A stretch of 64,000 bases of DNA from Halalkalibacter urbisdiaboli (GTDB lineage Bacteria; Bacillota; Bacilli; Bacillales; Bacillaceae_D). Of the stretch, positions 9,251-17,695 are shown in pieces. The notes under the pieces were generated by a model that was given only the letters and a program-made list of their open reading frames with translations, was not told the DNA's origin and made no database searches. Each line of letters starts with the position of its first letter. The first letter of the stretch is position 1. The stretch spans positions 827,816 to 891,815 of the forward strand of contig NZ_MVJM01000002.1 in the NCBI RefSeq assembly GCF_002156385.1, given 5' to 3'. The translations under genes and the position numbers were made by a program.

Positions 9251-9970
9251 TCATTCTTTATTTTCGTAATTTAATAGTTCAGACACTGTTAGAAATGAAT
9301 AGCCTTGCTCTTTTAACGAAGTAATAATACCTTCTACTGAGATTAGCGATTCTATCCTGCTTTCATACATGACATGCAATAAGATGATGGAACCCGGTTC
9401 TATATTTTCTACAACATGGTTAACAATTTCATTTGAGTCAGTAGCTATTTTAGGATAGGATTCAGGCTCTAAATTCCATAAAATCGTATCCCTATCTTGT
9501 TTAAATAAATAATATGGTAGCAACACTAACCTTTTACCAAATGGAGGGCGGAAAGTGATTTCACCTTCATATCCAATTTGACGTATCAACTCATCTGTTT
9601 TCTCTATTTCTTCTTTGATAAAAGAAGGGGATTTAAAAACCATTCGTTGATGTGAATATGAGTGATTTCCAATTTCGTGCCCGTCTTGTACAATATTTTT
9701 CGCATCCTCAAAATAATTAACAATTTCATTTCCCGTTAAATAGAAAGTAGCTTTAATATCATGTTCTTTCATAATATTTAGTATTTCATATGTATTTTCC
9801 CCAGGACCATCTTCAAAGGTTAATGCTACTACTTTTTCGTTTGTTTCTACACTCGTAATCAGACCACCAAAAAGTTGTAACGTTCTTGATTTAGCTAGTT
9901 CATTTAATAAATAACCTATACCCATAAATAGAATAATGGCAATACTAAGACTTATTATTGTTTTTTTCAT
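9251..9970 (-). CDS. Polysaccharide deacetylase (NodB homology), variant catalytic motif
   Basis: About 239 aa with an N-terminal membrane anchor or signal (about 3-20). NodB motifs in order: TFEDGP (about 50), NHSYSH (zinc histidines, about 103), FRPPFGKR (about 142), DTILWNLEP (about 163), ILLHV (about 198). The family motif 1 is TFDDGP; here the first Asp, the usual catalytic base, is Glu, and the last motif has Val where Asp is common. So activity on peptidoglycan or chitin-like substrate is likely but not assured. Start chosen at MKKTIISL with GGAGG 4 bases upstream. Confidence 0.83.
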   Translation of the reverse strand: MKKTIISLSIAIILFMGIGYLLNELAKSRTLQLFGGLITSVETNEKVVALTFEDGPGENTYEILNIMKEHDIKATFYLTGNEIVNYFEDAKNIVQDGHEIGNHSYSHQRMVFKSPSFIKEEIEKTDELIRQIGYEGEITFRPPFGKRLVLLPYYLFKQDRDTILWNLEPESYPKIATDSNEIVNHVVENIEPGSIILLHVMYESRIESLISVEGIITSLKEQGYSFLTVSELLNYENKE

Positions 9971-10060
9971 GCTTCCTCCCATTTAAACTACTTTCACCTT
10001 AGTATAGATTACTATCATTCATTAACTCCTCTTACATATTTTTCTGCGTCTCCATTAATT

Positions 10061-10101
10061 AAACGGTCTTAACCCTAATGAGTATAGGACTAAGACCGCT
10101 T
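10061..10101 (-). terminator. Hairpin downstream of the 86-aa membrane gene
   Basis: AACGGTCTTAACCCTA pairs with TAGGACTAAGACCGCTT across a short loop. It lies about 90 bases beyond the stop of the minus-strand gene. Only a weak T tract follows. Confidence 0.5.
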
Positions 10102-10190
10102 GAAATTTATTATTTCCGTTGTCTACTTGACTGGGGGACAGTTCTTTTTAAGGATTGCCTACTTTAATTCTAATAATTTTATTGCTCTAA

Positions 10191-10451
10191 TTAGCCAATA
10201 TAAAACAACCCAAGGAAAAACAAACTTTGTACTCCATTCAATAAAATGAATGATGACAAAAAAATGATAACCGAAAGATTGCAAACAATATAAAGAACAA
10301 ATAGTGTTGAAGCAACAATAATGGAATACTTCCTCGTAGAACTTAAGCGGAAACGTCTAATAATAAAATAACTAATTACAATTACAAAATATACGATAAG
10401 TGCTGTAACAAAAAAGGGATATACAATCGCCCAAAACTCTCCTGTAAACAT
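10191..10451 (-). CDS. Small polytopic membrane protein, unknown
   Basis: 86 aa with three hydrophobic segments (about 8-30, 42-62, 64-84) separated by the basic loop RRFRLSSTRK. The ATG sits after GTAGGAGGGGACG, an excellent RBS, so it is probably expressed. No family recognised and no related neighbours. Confidence 0.6.
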   Translation of the reverse strand: MFTGEFWAIVYPFFVTALIVYFVIVISYFIIRRFRLSSTRKYSIIVASTLFVLYIVCNLSVIIFLSSFILLNGVQSLFFLGLFYIG

Positions 10452-10661
10452 CGTCCCCTCCTACTTGAAAGACTTATGCCTATTTCTATATATTAATATA
10501 TTTCTTTAATTAGTGGGAAATTTTGATTCTTCTACATTAATAGTTTTGCCGAGGAGAATCTACATATTTGCATCGTAAAATTCTTTTTAAAAACCACTTT
10601 TTCGTGGTGGCATATTACATACTTCTAGGCTTTGAAGGAACAACCGTACCGGTTTACACCC

Positions 10662-11279
10662 TCAAAGAGCCTCCTTTTCCTCTATTTCATTTGTTCCGCT
10701 GATTATTTGTAAAGCCTTGGTAACAGTTTGCACAATTAATAAATAGAATACAGGCAGCACTAATTCAACGACAGAAGCAATTAACCAAATGACTCCGATA
10801 ATGGTTTCAGATGCACTGCCAATCAAAATCTCCATGACAAATCTCGATATAAAATACAAAACAAAATAATAAGGAATATAACGACTTAACTGGTTAGCAA
10901 GCTCTTTCGTCACGTGCCTCGTTTCAAATTGTCTCGCCATTGTTGAGTAAATGTTCCACATTCCCCAAATGTTATAAATAGGAATTAGTATTCGAAGTAA
11001 AGCCCCACTAGGTGAAATAGGATACTTGATATAGAAGTGATTCAAATCTAAATGAACCTTATAAATCCAAATTAAGTAAAGAACAATTAAAATAAAGGAG
11101 ATTCCATTAAAAAATAATGTGATAAATTGATCAAATGGTAAAATGCTTTCGTAAATATTTTGATGAAAGGTATAAAAATATGTATTGATTAAAGCAATCC
11201 CACCAATAATTATTGTTGTCCATAAAAAGATTCGTAAAACCTTACCGATTGAGTTTGAAACAAGCCTCACTTGATTCAT
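10662..11279 (-). CDS. DUF4328-type membrane protein
   Basis: 205 aa with four hydrophobic segments (about 12-32, 48-72, 100-115, 133-195). The middle part, with IYKVHLDLNHFY and SGALLRILIPIYNIWGMWNIY, follows the pattern of DUF4328 proteins (fixed position of an IP.N.W motif). Function unknown. The start overlaps the upstream protease gene by ATGA, so the two are coupled. It may be a membrane partner or substrate of that protease; this is inference. Confidence 0.7.
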   Translation of the reverse strand: MNQVRLVSNSIGKVLRIFLWTTIIIGGIALINTYFYTFHQNIYESILPFDQFITLFFNGISFILIVLYLIWIYKVHLDLNHFYIKYPISPSGALLRILIPIYNIWGMWNIYSTMARQFETRHVTKELANQLSRYIPYYFVLYFISRFVMEILIGSASETIIGVIWLIASVVELVLPVFYLLIVQTVTKALQIISGTNEIEEKEAL

Positions 11280-12049
11280 CCACCTTTCTTTCTATATAAA
11301 TTTTCTAAGTAATCAATAGCCTCATCTAACGTAGCTACTGGAATGACGTTCAAAGATAAATCCTCTTTTTCAACTACTTCAAACGCTTCTAGTTGATTAC
11401 TTTTTGTCTCACCGTAATACTCTCGGTGTTTTGGTACAAAAAAAATGTCTACTTGGTTCTGTTCTGCTGTGAGTAGTTTGTGACGAATGGCCCCTACTTC
11501 TCCTACCGTGTAATCTGAGTTAATTGTTCCTGTTCCCGCAATAAGAAGCGATTGGTTACGAGAATAATCTCTACCATTCCATTCTTCAAATAAACCAATA
11601 GCTACCATTAACCCAAACGAATCGCCGCTATATAAAGAAGAATGCTCTAAAATCTCACTCACCCGCGAATAAAGTATATTAGACTCACTAGATTCCTCAG
11701 GAACAGATAGCGAAACCGCGTTAAAAATTGCATCCTCTTTATAAGATTCCATCTCCTCCAATTGCTCATTATAATAAGCATATTCTAATGGACTGATAGG
11801 AGTAAATTCTACATCGGGATAAGAATTCTGAAATGCTAATTTCTCAAAAAGGTTTGTAGTCACTCCTGAATTTACATAAGTAAAAAAAACACTCCCCCTA
11901 ATACCCAACTCTTCAACAGAAACAACATCTCCAGTTGCAACAAATTCTTCATGCTTAGGGAAAAGAAAGGCTAGAGAAAAGCCCAAAACAACCGACATCA
12001 AGACCATACTAATTTTAACTTCTTTAGATAGTTTAGGAGCAACACTCAT
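11276..12049 (-). CDS. Membrane-anchored Lon-type (S16) peptidase domain protein
   Basis: 257 aa. One N-terminal hydrophobic anchor (about 13-30) and an extracytoplasmic domain. The C-terminal half matches the Lon/SepM proteolytic fold: SGDSFGLMVAIGLFEEW carries the likely nucleophile Ser (about 142), then LLIAGTGTINSDYTVGEVGAIRHKL carries the likely Lys (about 191), then VDIFFVPK. Relatives such as YlbL/SepM have a PDZ domain in front; I see none here. It forms an overlapping pair with a DUF4328 gene. A site-specific extracellular protease is the likely role. Confidence 0.72.
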   Translation of the reverse strand: MSVAPKLSKEVKISMVLMSVVLGFSLAFLFPKHEEFVATGDVVSVEELGIRGSVFFTYVNSGVTTNLFEKLAFQNSYPDVEFTPISPLEYAYYNEQLEEMESYKEDAIFNAVSLSVPEESSESNILYSRVSEILEHSSLYSGDSFGLMVAIGLFEEWNGRDYSRNQSLLIAGTGTINSDYTVGEVGAIRHKLLTAEQNQVDIFFVPKHREYYGETKSNQLEAFEVVEKEDLSLNVIPVATLDEAIDYLENLYRKKGG

Positions 12050-12147
12050 CTACATTCACCTCCTTACAAAAGAATTACGACAATAGACATTATATCGGAA
12101 AAACCCATCATTTTATTAAGAAAAAAAGAAATAATACCCAAAAAAAA

Positions 12148-12170
12148 TAGGACAAAACAAGTTTGTCCTT
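12148..12170. terminator. Short palindrome with flanking A/T tracts
   Basis: AGGACAAA and TTTGTCCT enclose ACAAG, with A runs on the left and AGAAAAA on the right. It could end transcription in either direction between the IS110 remnant and the protease operon. Confidence 0.45.
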
Positions 12171-12224
12171 AGAAAAAGTAGTACGACATTCCTATTATGT
12201 TTCTATTCCTCAAAACAATAGAGA

Positions 12225-12425
12225 GTTCAGAAAATGAGAGATGGCGATACCAGAAAGTTACCAGTAGTTCAATACTTCACTAGTCACAATGAATTTGCAG
12301 AAAAGCGAAAAGCCAAGAAAGGCAATAAATATTTAAAATCCGCTCTAACTGAATGTGCCCTCTCTATTCACCGCTCAAAAAACTACCTTGGATGGCAAAA
12401 AGAACAGCTCCCTTCTAGAAAGGGC
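12225..12425 (+). pseudogene. IS110-family transposase C-terminal remnant
   Basis: About 65 codons give FAEKRKAKKGNKYLKSAL, TECALSIHRSKN and then YLGWQKEQLPSRKG. This resembles the C-terminal Transposase_20 part of IS110-type enzymes (RKGN.WLKSALVEAA...). No N-terminal RuvC-like DEDD half is present in the 180 bases upstream. No flanking repeats were found. Confidence 0.6.
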
Positions 12426-13140
12426 TCTCGATTCCGTAATATTCCTTTAAAATTTTTCTAATTATCTTTTCATAATTACCACTATCTTTACTATGCATTT
12501 CCTTCATAAATTCTTCACTGCAATAATTCTGCGTTAATTTAAATCCTGTATAGCTAAAATTAATCTTTTTATTACCTTCATCAAATGTTTCAAATCCACC
12601 TGTACCAAAACCACTAACACACGTATTACTTATTAGAGTTCGATTACCTTCTTTATCTACATAATAATACTTATCCGTAACAGTTCCATAATCCAAGTCG
12701 GGTGTGGAAGTGATAAAATATCCTTCATCATTTATCTTATGAACAGTATAACCTTCTTCCGTTTCGACTCTTGGTGCCCCTGGGATATTATAGAATGCAA
12801 AAACATCACCTTCATATCCTTGAGGAATTAAATATATATCATACGTTTCAGTGCTTGTAACACTAATAAAAGTATATATTGCTGGTATTGTTATAGCTCC
12901 TGCCGCTAAAATGCTTAAGCCTATTCTAGTTCCATTAGAAAAGCGTTTAATTTTCTCTAGCAGCATATAAATAATAAAAGAAATTGTGCCTAATGCTAAA
13001 AAAATTGGTGTAAAGTAATACAATCCCCAAAAAACACTTTCTTCGAACGAGAAATAATACGTATCAGGTCCTCTTTCTGACAAAGAAATGTAAACAATTG
13101 ATAAAATCACAGACAGCAACATTACTTTTAGTAGTCTCAC
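12415..13140 (-). CDS. Membrane protein with C-terminal DUF6843-type domain
   Basis: About 241 aa. Three hydrophobic segments (about 4-24, 36-58, 72-92) are followed by an outside domain starting DIYLIPQGYEGDVFAFYN and containing YTVHKINDEGYF and STPDLDYGTVTDKYYYVD. This is the pattern of DUF6843 proteins, function unknown. I choose a GTG start at 13140 (VRLLKVML) because GAAGGGG lies 8 bases upstream; an ATG at 13182 has no RBS. The C-terminal end overlaps the IS110 remnant on the other strand. Confidence 0.68.
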   Translation of the reverse strand: MRLLKVMLLSVILSIVYISLSERGPDTYYFSFEESVFWGLYYFTPIFLALGTISFIIYMLLEKIKRFSNGTRIGLSILAAGAITIPAIYTFISVTSTETYDIYLIPQGYEGDVFAFYNIPGAPRVETEEGYTVHKINDEGYFITSTPDLDYGTVTDKYYYVDKEGNRTLISNTCVSGFGTGGFETFDEGNKKINFSYTGFKLTQNYCSEEFMKEMHSKDSGNYEKIIRKILKEYYGIESPF

Positions 13141-13261
13141 AGAAATTGCCCCTTCTCTAATAACTAATATAACTAACCTCATAATGGTAACAAAATGAAT
13201 AACTAAAATTAACTACGACGTGATACTATTTTTGGCTTTGTAATTTCTCATTAATAAATAA

Positions 13262-13570
13262 CTATTCTTCTATTTCAACTACTTGATTACCGAACCAATG
13301 TATATAACCACAACGCACACATAATAAAGTATGAGCAGACTCATTTAGCCAATCCAAATCAAAAAATGTCAAACCTCTTGTGTTGAGCAGGGCTTTTCCT
13401 AGTTGAAACGTTTTATTCTTACAATGGACACAGGTAATTTGAATTTCATTAGATTTATACTTGCGACCAACAGCTTTATTTAACTCCATTTCTTGAGCCT
13501 TTTTTTCACCTTCTATTCTCAACCTTTCTAACTCTTCTTTACTATAATAAATATTAATCCACTCCCTCAA
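13262..13570 (-). CDS. Small zinc-ribbon protein, unknown
   Basis: 102 aa. Two CxxC pairs (TCVHCKNK about 50 and LLCVRCGYIHWF about 86) enclose LNTRGLTFFDLDWLNESA, as in nucleic-acid-binding zinc-ribbon proteins of Bacillaceae. The N-terminus is charged and helical (YYSKEELERLRIEGEKKA). The start is uncertain: the TTG at 13570 overlaps the only GAGGGAG, which would suit an initiation a few codons further in. Confidence 0.6.
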   Translation of the reverse strand: MREWINIYYSKEELERLRIEGEKKAQEMELNKAVGRKYKSNEIQITCVHCKNKTFQLGKALLNTRGLTFFDLDWLNESAHTLLCVRCGYIHWFGNQVVEIEE

Positions 13571-13650
13571 TAATAGTAATCATCATTTTGATTCATTAAC
13601 CTATTTCTTCATTCGAACAAAAAAAACGATTCTTTTTCTCCTTTTGAGTC

Positions 13651-14088
13651 CTATCTATCTTCTATACTTGGAATGTGTCGTAAAAAGGCGTCTACTTCAC
13701 TCATGTCGGAAGTCTGTAATAGAACTCCCGTGTTATCTAGGACGATAAAAGTTGGGAATTTATCTATGTTTAGAACTTCGATTTGTTCTTGAACATGCTC
13801 TTTTTTTCGAACGCCAAATACATGAAGTTTCTCAAGCTGAAGTTTCTCATTCATCGTTTCATAAACTTCGTATTGGCATTGAAGATTTTCATCTTCTGTT
13901 TTCTCCATTTCCGATTCACTTGGAAATCCATTCGGGAAATTAAAATAGGCATACATATGATATTGTCCTTCTTCAGGTGGTTTCAGTTGTCCAATAACCC
14001 GAACCTCTTTGGCTTTCTCTAAATTCGAACAACCTCCCATCAGTAATAAGAAAACAACTAGATATGAATAAAATAATTCTATTCGCAT
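13651..14088 (-). CDS. Lipoprotein with thioredoxin-like end
   Basis: 145 aa. The signal sequence ends in lipobox LMGGC (Cys about 20). The C-terminal half, VLNIDKFPTFIVLDNTGVLLQTSDMSE, looks like the cis-Pro strand and last helix of a thioredoxin-like fold, but no CxxC redox pair is present. So it may be a structural or sensory lipoprotein and not an oxidoreductase. Single gene, followed by a strong hairpin beyond the next gene. Confidence 0.6.
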   Translation of the reverse strand: MRIELFYSYLVVFLLLMGGCSNLEKAKEVRVIGQLKPPEEGQYHMYAYFNFPNGFPSESEMEKTEDENLQCQYEVYETMNEKLQLEKLHVFGVRKKEHVQEQIEVLNIDKFPTFIVLDNTGVLLQTSDMSEVDAFLRHIPSIEDR

Positions 14089-14160
14089 TTCAATCCCCTC
14101 CGTAATACATAGCTTAATGATAACATTTAACCCATTACATTTTTTTGGAGAATATATGGA

Positions 14161-14203
14161 AAACCGGATATAGACACTTTTTTATTTAGTGTCTATATCC
14201 GGT
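14161..14203. terminator. Strong bidirectional terminator hairpin
   Basis: AACCGGATATAGACACT pairs perfectly (17 bp) with AGTGTCTATATCCGGTT around a TTTTTTATTT loop. It separates the 112-aa gene from the lipoprotein gene. Confidence 0.75.
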
Positions 14204-14245
14204 TTCAGTTTTACTAAATAAGTAGGTTTTGAATCCAAATATAAG

Positions 14246-14584
14246 CTAATTATGGATGACAGAGAGTATGCGTTTGAAGGGAAGTAATTTATTAGCAGCA
14301 CTAAATTTATCCAATTCTGATTTGTCCTTGAACAGCTTTTCTAAATCAGTATAGGTTCGTAATCCCTTTAATATATTTACAATAACATTCTTAAGCGTAT
14401 CCTTCTCAATCGCTGAAATTAGATTTGCATTTATAACCAGCCATTCAAAGCTTTTCGTTTCATAATCCAAATCAAAATTCCACCTTAAATACTGATAGCC
14501 TAGTTCCGGTATATCATTGCAATTAGAAAAAATATCATTACAGGTTTCTATTGCTATACTTTTATTTTTTATCTTAACCACCAA
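14246..14584 (-). CDS. Hypothetical protein, 112 aa
   Basis: Soluble protein with a helical, charged second half (LKNVIVNILKGLRTYTDLEKLF). No domain or family recognised. It begins MVVKIKNKSIAIETCND and no clear RBS is seen before the start. Ends about 40 bases before the 14161 hairpin. Coding status rests only on reading-frame length and amino-acid texture. Confidence 0.45.
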   Translation of the reverse strand: MVVKIKNKSIAIETCNDIFSNCNDIPELGYQYLRWNFDLDYETKSFEWLVINANLISAIEKDTLKNVIVNILKGLRTYTDLEKLFKDKSELDKFSAANKLLPFKRILSVIHN

Positions 14585-14684
14585 CTTGTTTTATTAATAA
14601 ACTAAAATTAACTAAAAGGGTCATTTCAGTTTTACACCAACCGTTAAGATAACATCTTACTATCAATTTGAAAAGAGCGTGTCG

Positions 14685-15134
14685 CTATTTCCATGTAACT
14701 AATATAGTATTATCAATTATAGTTTCACAGCCTTCAAGAATGTAGTCCGTTCTCTCACTAGTTTCAATCACTTCAATTGAGGCACAAGTCGTAGTATTTA
14801 TACTTCCTACTCCAAATTGATCTCTCCGTGTATCGGTTGTTGATTTTATCACTTTACCATCATATTCAAGATCCTGAAGCATAGGGTCACCTTCTGTTGT
14901 ATATTTAACTACTCGAATATTATCTTTTTGCCCGAGTTTAACCTTATCTAGGAATTCGATAAATCTCTGAATGTTATTAATTTCACCATGCTTATCAACT
15001 ACATCTGCAGATGAAGGTATATATTCTTGAACGTTCTTTTGTGCTTGCTTCATTTTAATTGGAGAGGTCTCTGTAGTTTGACAACCTACCATTAAAACAA
15101 GTAATAGAACAACACGAACCTTTATCGTTTTCAT
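14685..15134 (-). CDS. DUF4362-type lipoprotein
   Basis: 149 aa. Lipobox MVGC follows a short signal (Cys about 18). The mature part, with DVVDKHGEINNIQRFIEFL, IRVVKYTTEGDPMLQDLEYDG and TTTCASIEVIE, has the conserved pattern of DUF4362 lipoproteins of Bacillus. Function unknown. The two downstream cysteines (about 118 and 138) could form a disulfide. RBS AGAGGGGAG precedes the ATG. Single gene. Confidence 0.75.
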   Translation of the reverse strand: MKTIKVRVVLLLVLMVGCQTTETSPIKMKQAQKNVQEYIPSSADVVDKHGEINNIQRFIEFLDKVKLGQKDNIRVVKYTTEGDPMLQDLEYDGKVIKSTTDTRRDQFGVGSINTTTCASIEVIETSERTDYILEGCETIIDNTILVTWK

Positions 15135-15459
15135 AACTGTTCTCCCCTCTTTTTTGAATGCTTCTTGTTCTAAATAATGATGTTCCGATTCCGAATTAAG
15201 GACGTAATTAAGAGAATTAGTAAGAAGATTCGCTTGTTAAGCGTTAATTAAACAAGAAAGCGATGCTCTTGTCTTTCAAGCATTGCACATCGTTTTTCAA
15301 GCATTTCCCCTTCAATTTTTTTATCGAATCGTCAAAACAACCATTCTAACTGTTAACCCTGAGAATAATGTTCCAGCCGATTTATTTTAATGTTCTAAAA
15401 AAACCATTAGTTTGCCTTCCCTTCAAAAATTTACAAACCTTTTGACTTACTCCCTCTTC

Positions 15460-16347
15460 CTAACTGCCCGTTCTCATCCCCCCATTAACATGAAGCATTT
15501 GACCCGTAACATAACTCGAATCATCACTTGCTAAGTACACATAGGCGGGGGCAAGTTCATACGGCTGGCCAGCTCGCTTCATTGGTGTCCCATACCCAAA
15601 ACTCATCATTTGTTCAGCAGGAAAACTTGAGGGGATGATCGGTGTCCAAATCGGTCCCGGCGAAACACCATTTACACGAATTCCTTCATGAACGAGATCC
15701 ATTGCAAGCGAACGGGTAAATGTAATAATTGCGCCCTTTGATGTAGAGTAATCGAGATTTCCTTGCTGTCCTTCATACGCCACTGCCGAACCTGTGTTTA
15801 TAATCGAACTTCCTCGTTTTAAATAAGGTAAGGCGGCTTTCGTTAAGTAAAAATAAGAAAAAACATTGGATTGAAACACTCGGAGAAGCTGCTCAGAAGT
15901 TATTTCCGTTAGCCGTTCCCTCGGGTAAGATTCCGCACAGTTATTTACAATAATATCTATTTTGCCGAACTCCGCTAAGGCTTGCTGTACGACTTGATAA
16001 CTTGTCTTTTCTTGTCCTAAGTCTCCTGCAATGACTAGGCAACGTTGTCCTAATTGCTCAACACGCTGTTTTGTTTCAAATGCATCCACATGCTCATTTA
16101 AATAGGCAATGACGATATTTGCCCCTTCCTTAGCAAAGGCATACGCAGTTGCCCTTCCGATACCGCTATCTCCACCTGAAATGATCGCTACTTTCCCCTG
16201 TAATTTCCCTGTTGCTCGGTAGGTACCAATTTCCGAAATAGGTCTAGGTACCATCAACCATTCAATCCCTGGATGAAAGGGCTGATGCTGTGGCGGGAAT
16301 TGAACAGGTATCCTTTCCGTTCTTACCACATATTGTTGCAGCTCCAT
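15460..16347 (-). CDS. SDR-family oxidoreductase, general-stress YdaD/YhdF type
   Basis: 295 aa. After a 45-residue N-terminal extension (PVQFPPQHQPFHPG) typical of the YdaD/YhdF group, the Rossmann glycine motif ISGGDSGIGRA lies near 57. NNCAES (about 133), the catalytic Ser in IINTGSAVAYEG (about 185) and YSTSKGA (Tyr and Lys, about 199-203) follow. The NAG motif reads NNCA. NAD(P)-dependent; substrate unknown. The family is sigma-B controlled in B. subtilis; I saw no clear sigma-B promoter. Confidence 0.88.
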   Translation of the reverse strand: MELQQYVVRTERIPVQFPPQHQPFHPGIEWLMVPRPISEIGTYRATGKLQGKVAIISGGDSGIGRATAYAFAKEGANIVIAYLNEHVDAFETKQRVEQLGQRCLVIAGDLGQEKTSYQVVQQALAEFGKIDIIVNNCAESYPRERLTEITSEQLLRVFQSNVFSYFYLTKAALPYLKRGSSIINTGSAVAYEGQQGNLDYSTSKGAIITFTRSLAMDLVHEGIRVNGVSPGPIWTPIIPSSFPAEQMMSFGYGTPMKRAGQPYELAPAYVYLASDDSSYVTGQMLHVNGGMRTGS

Positions 16348-16660
16348 TTTTCTGCTCCCTTCTAGGTGTTATTTGTTAACTTATGCCTAGAAAAGGAGTT
16401 TAGTTCGTGCCTATCTTTTTGAATATAGAGGTTATCATGAACAGCCTAGTTCTTCTCATGTCGGATATTATAATTTTGAGGTTAAATGCTTCTTAAATAT
16501 TGATTAGTCTATATTTAACTTTCAACTTTATATTTTTTACCGGATAATTTATAAATTGAAACTAGAAGAGAGGGCGCAGCAACTAAAATCGTCGTTCATT
16601 TTAAATCCCCTACAATTTGAATTATTTACCTAACTACTTCTTCAATACTGTTAAAAAACC
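16348..16660. other. Intergenic gap with no recognised gene
   Basis: About 310 AT-rich bases between the SDR gene and signal peptidase gene. No open frame with an RBS, no strong hairpin and no repeat member was found. Confidence 0.5.
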
Positions 16661-17275
16661 CTAAAAGCTGGTGATTTTATTTATAGGGTAGTATCTAAAA
16701 ATCACTTTGCCAATGACATGTTCTCTTGGTACTGGACCAATCTCTCTACTATCCTTACTCCCATTTCGATTATCACCCATTACAAATACATAATTATCTG
16801 GGACAACTATCGTTTCAAAAGGAAATGCCATCTCTTCTTTTATGTAACTTTCAACTAATTCGATTCCGTTACGATAGATCTTCCCATCGTTAAATTCTAG
16901 CGTATCTCCAGCTTCACCAATGACTCTTTTTATCCAATGTGTTTTTTCATTATTTTCTCTTAAAATCATGTTCACGATTGTACTTTCGGTGAGATGATCT
17001 TTTAACGACCTTTTTCGGTTAACACGACTATCGATAATGACCATGTCGTTATACTTAGGTTCATCTAAAATGTAGGCACTTTTGAAAATCATGACACGAT
17101 CCCCCGGTTTATCTTCATTTATAGGGTCTGTCCCGTCCAGTGTCGGTTCCATCGAACGACCGCTTACTGAAAATGGTTGTACAATAAAGGTACTAATAAG
17201 AAATGAAATGATGAATGCAACTAAAATAGCCTTACCCCAATTTACTATTTCTGTCATAACTTTTGAACGTTCCAT
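16661..17275 (-). CDS. sip: Type I signal peptidase
   Basis: Removes signal peptides from exported proteins at the outer face of the membrane. About 204 aa with one N-terminal anchor (about 15-32). The catalytic Ser lies in VSGRSMEPTL (about 40-45) and the catalytic Lys in HWIKRVIGEAGDTLE (about 118-122). The conserved MGDNRNGSKDSREIGPV box follows near 165. It is of the SipS/SipT class. Start chosen at MERSKVMTE, placed 7 bases after GTGAGGTG. Confidence 0.92.
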   Translation of the reverse strand: MERSKVMTEIVNWGKAILVAFIISFLISTFIVQPFSVSGRSMEPTLDGTDPINEDKPGDRVMIFKSAYILDEPKYNDMVIIDSRVNRKRSLKDHLTESTIVNMILRENNEKTHWIKRVIGEAGDTLEFNDGKIYRNGIELVESYIKEEMAFPFETIVVPDNYVFVMGDNRNGSKDSREIGPVPREHVIGKVIFRYYPINKITSF

Positions 17276-17461
17276 TTTAAAACACCTCACTCAAAACAAA
17301 TTAAATGTATTCCCTTCTTAAAAAGACGTTTTCAACTGACATAAAGTTTCAAAAAGTTGGTTAAATCCCAATCTAAATAGAAAACGCATGTCCATAAACA
17401 ACTGGAAAAACCTTGAATAACAGAACCGGAATAAAGGGATAGTAAGAACAAATAAACAAGT

Positions 17462-17649
17462 TAGCGGGCACTGAAAAAGGGTGCTTTTCCCTTTTTCAGT
17501 GCCCGCTAAGCAATGTGCGGAGCCGTTGCCATCTTTTTAAAAGCCTGCTCTGAGTGGGTTTCTCATAGCAGGCGAGCAACGTGTGGAGCCATTGCTACTT
17601 AATAACAACCACTGAAAAAGAGTGCTTTTCCCTTTTCCAGTGCCCGTCT
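17462..17649. repeat. Compound copy of the GGCACTGAAAAA miniature element
   Basis: Starts with AGCGGGCACTGAAAAAGGG paired to CCCTTTTTCAGTGCCCGCT around TGCTTTT. It then has AGCAATGTGCGGAGCCGTTGC, an AGCCTGCT/AGCAGGC hairpin, a second AGCAACGTGTGGAGCCATTGC, and a second hairpin CCACTGAAAAAGAG...CCAGTGCCCG. The two near-identical AGCAAYGTGYGGAGCC blocks show that this is two partial units side by side. Same family as 36603-36708. Confidence 0.75.
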
Positions 17650-17695
17650 GTTCACCCTTCACCTGAGGGATAAACATAAGGAGATGAACACAAGT

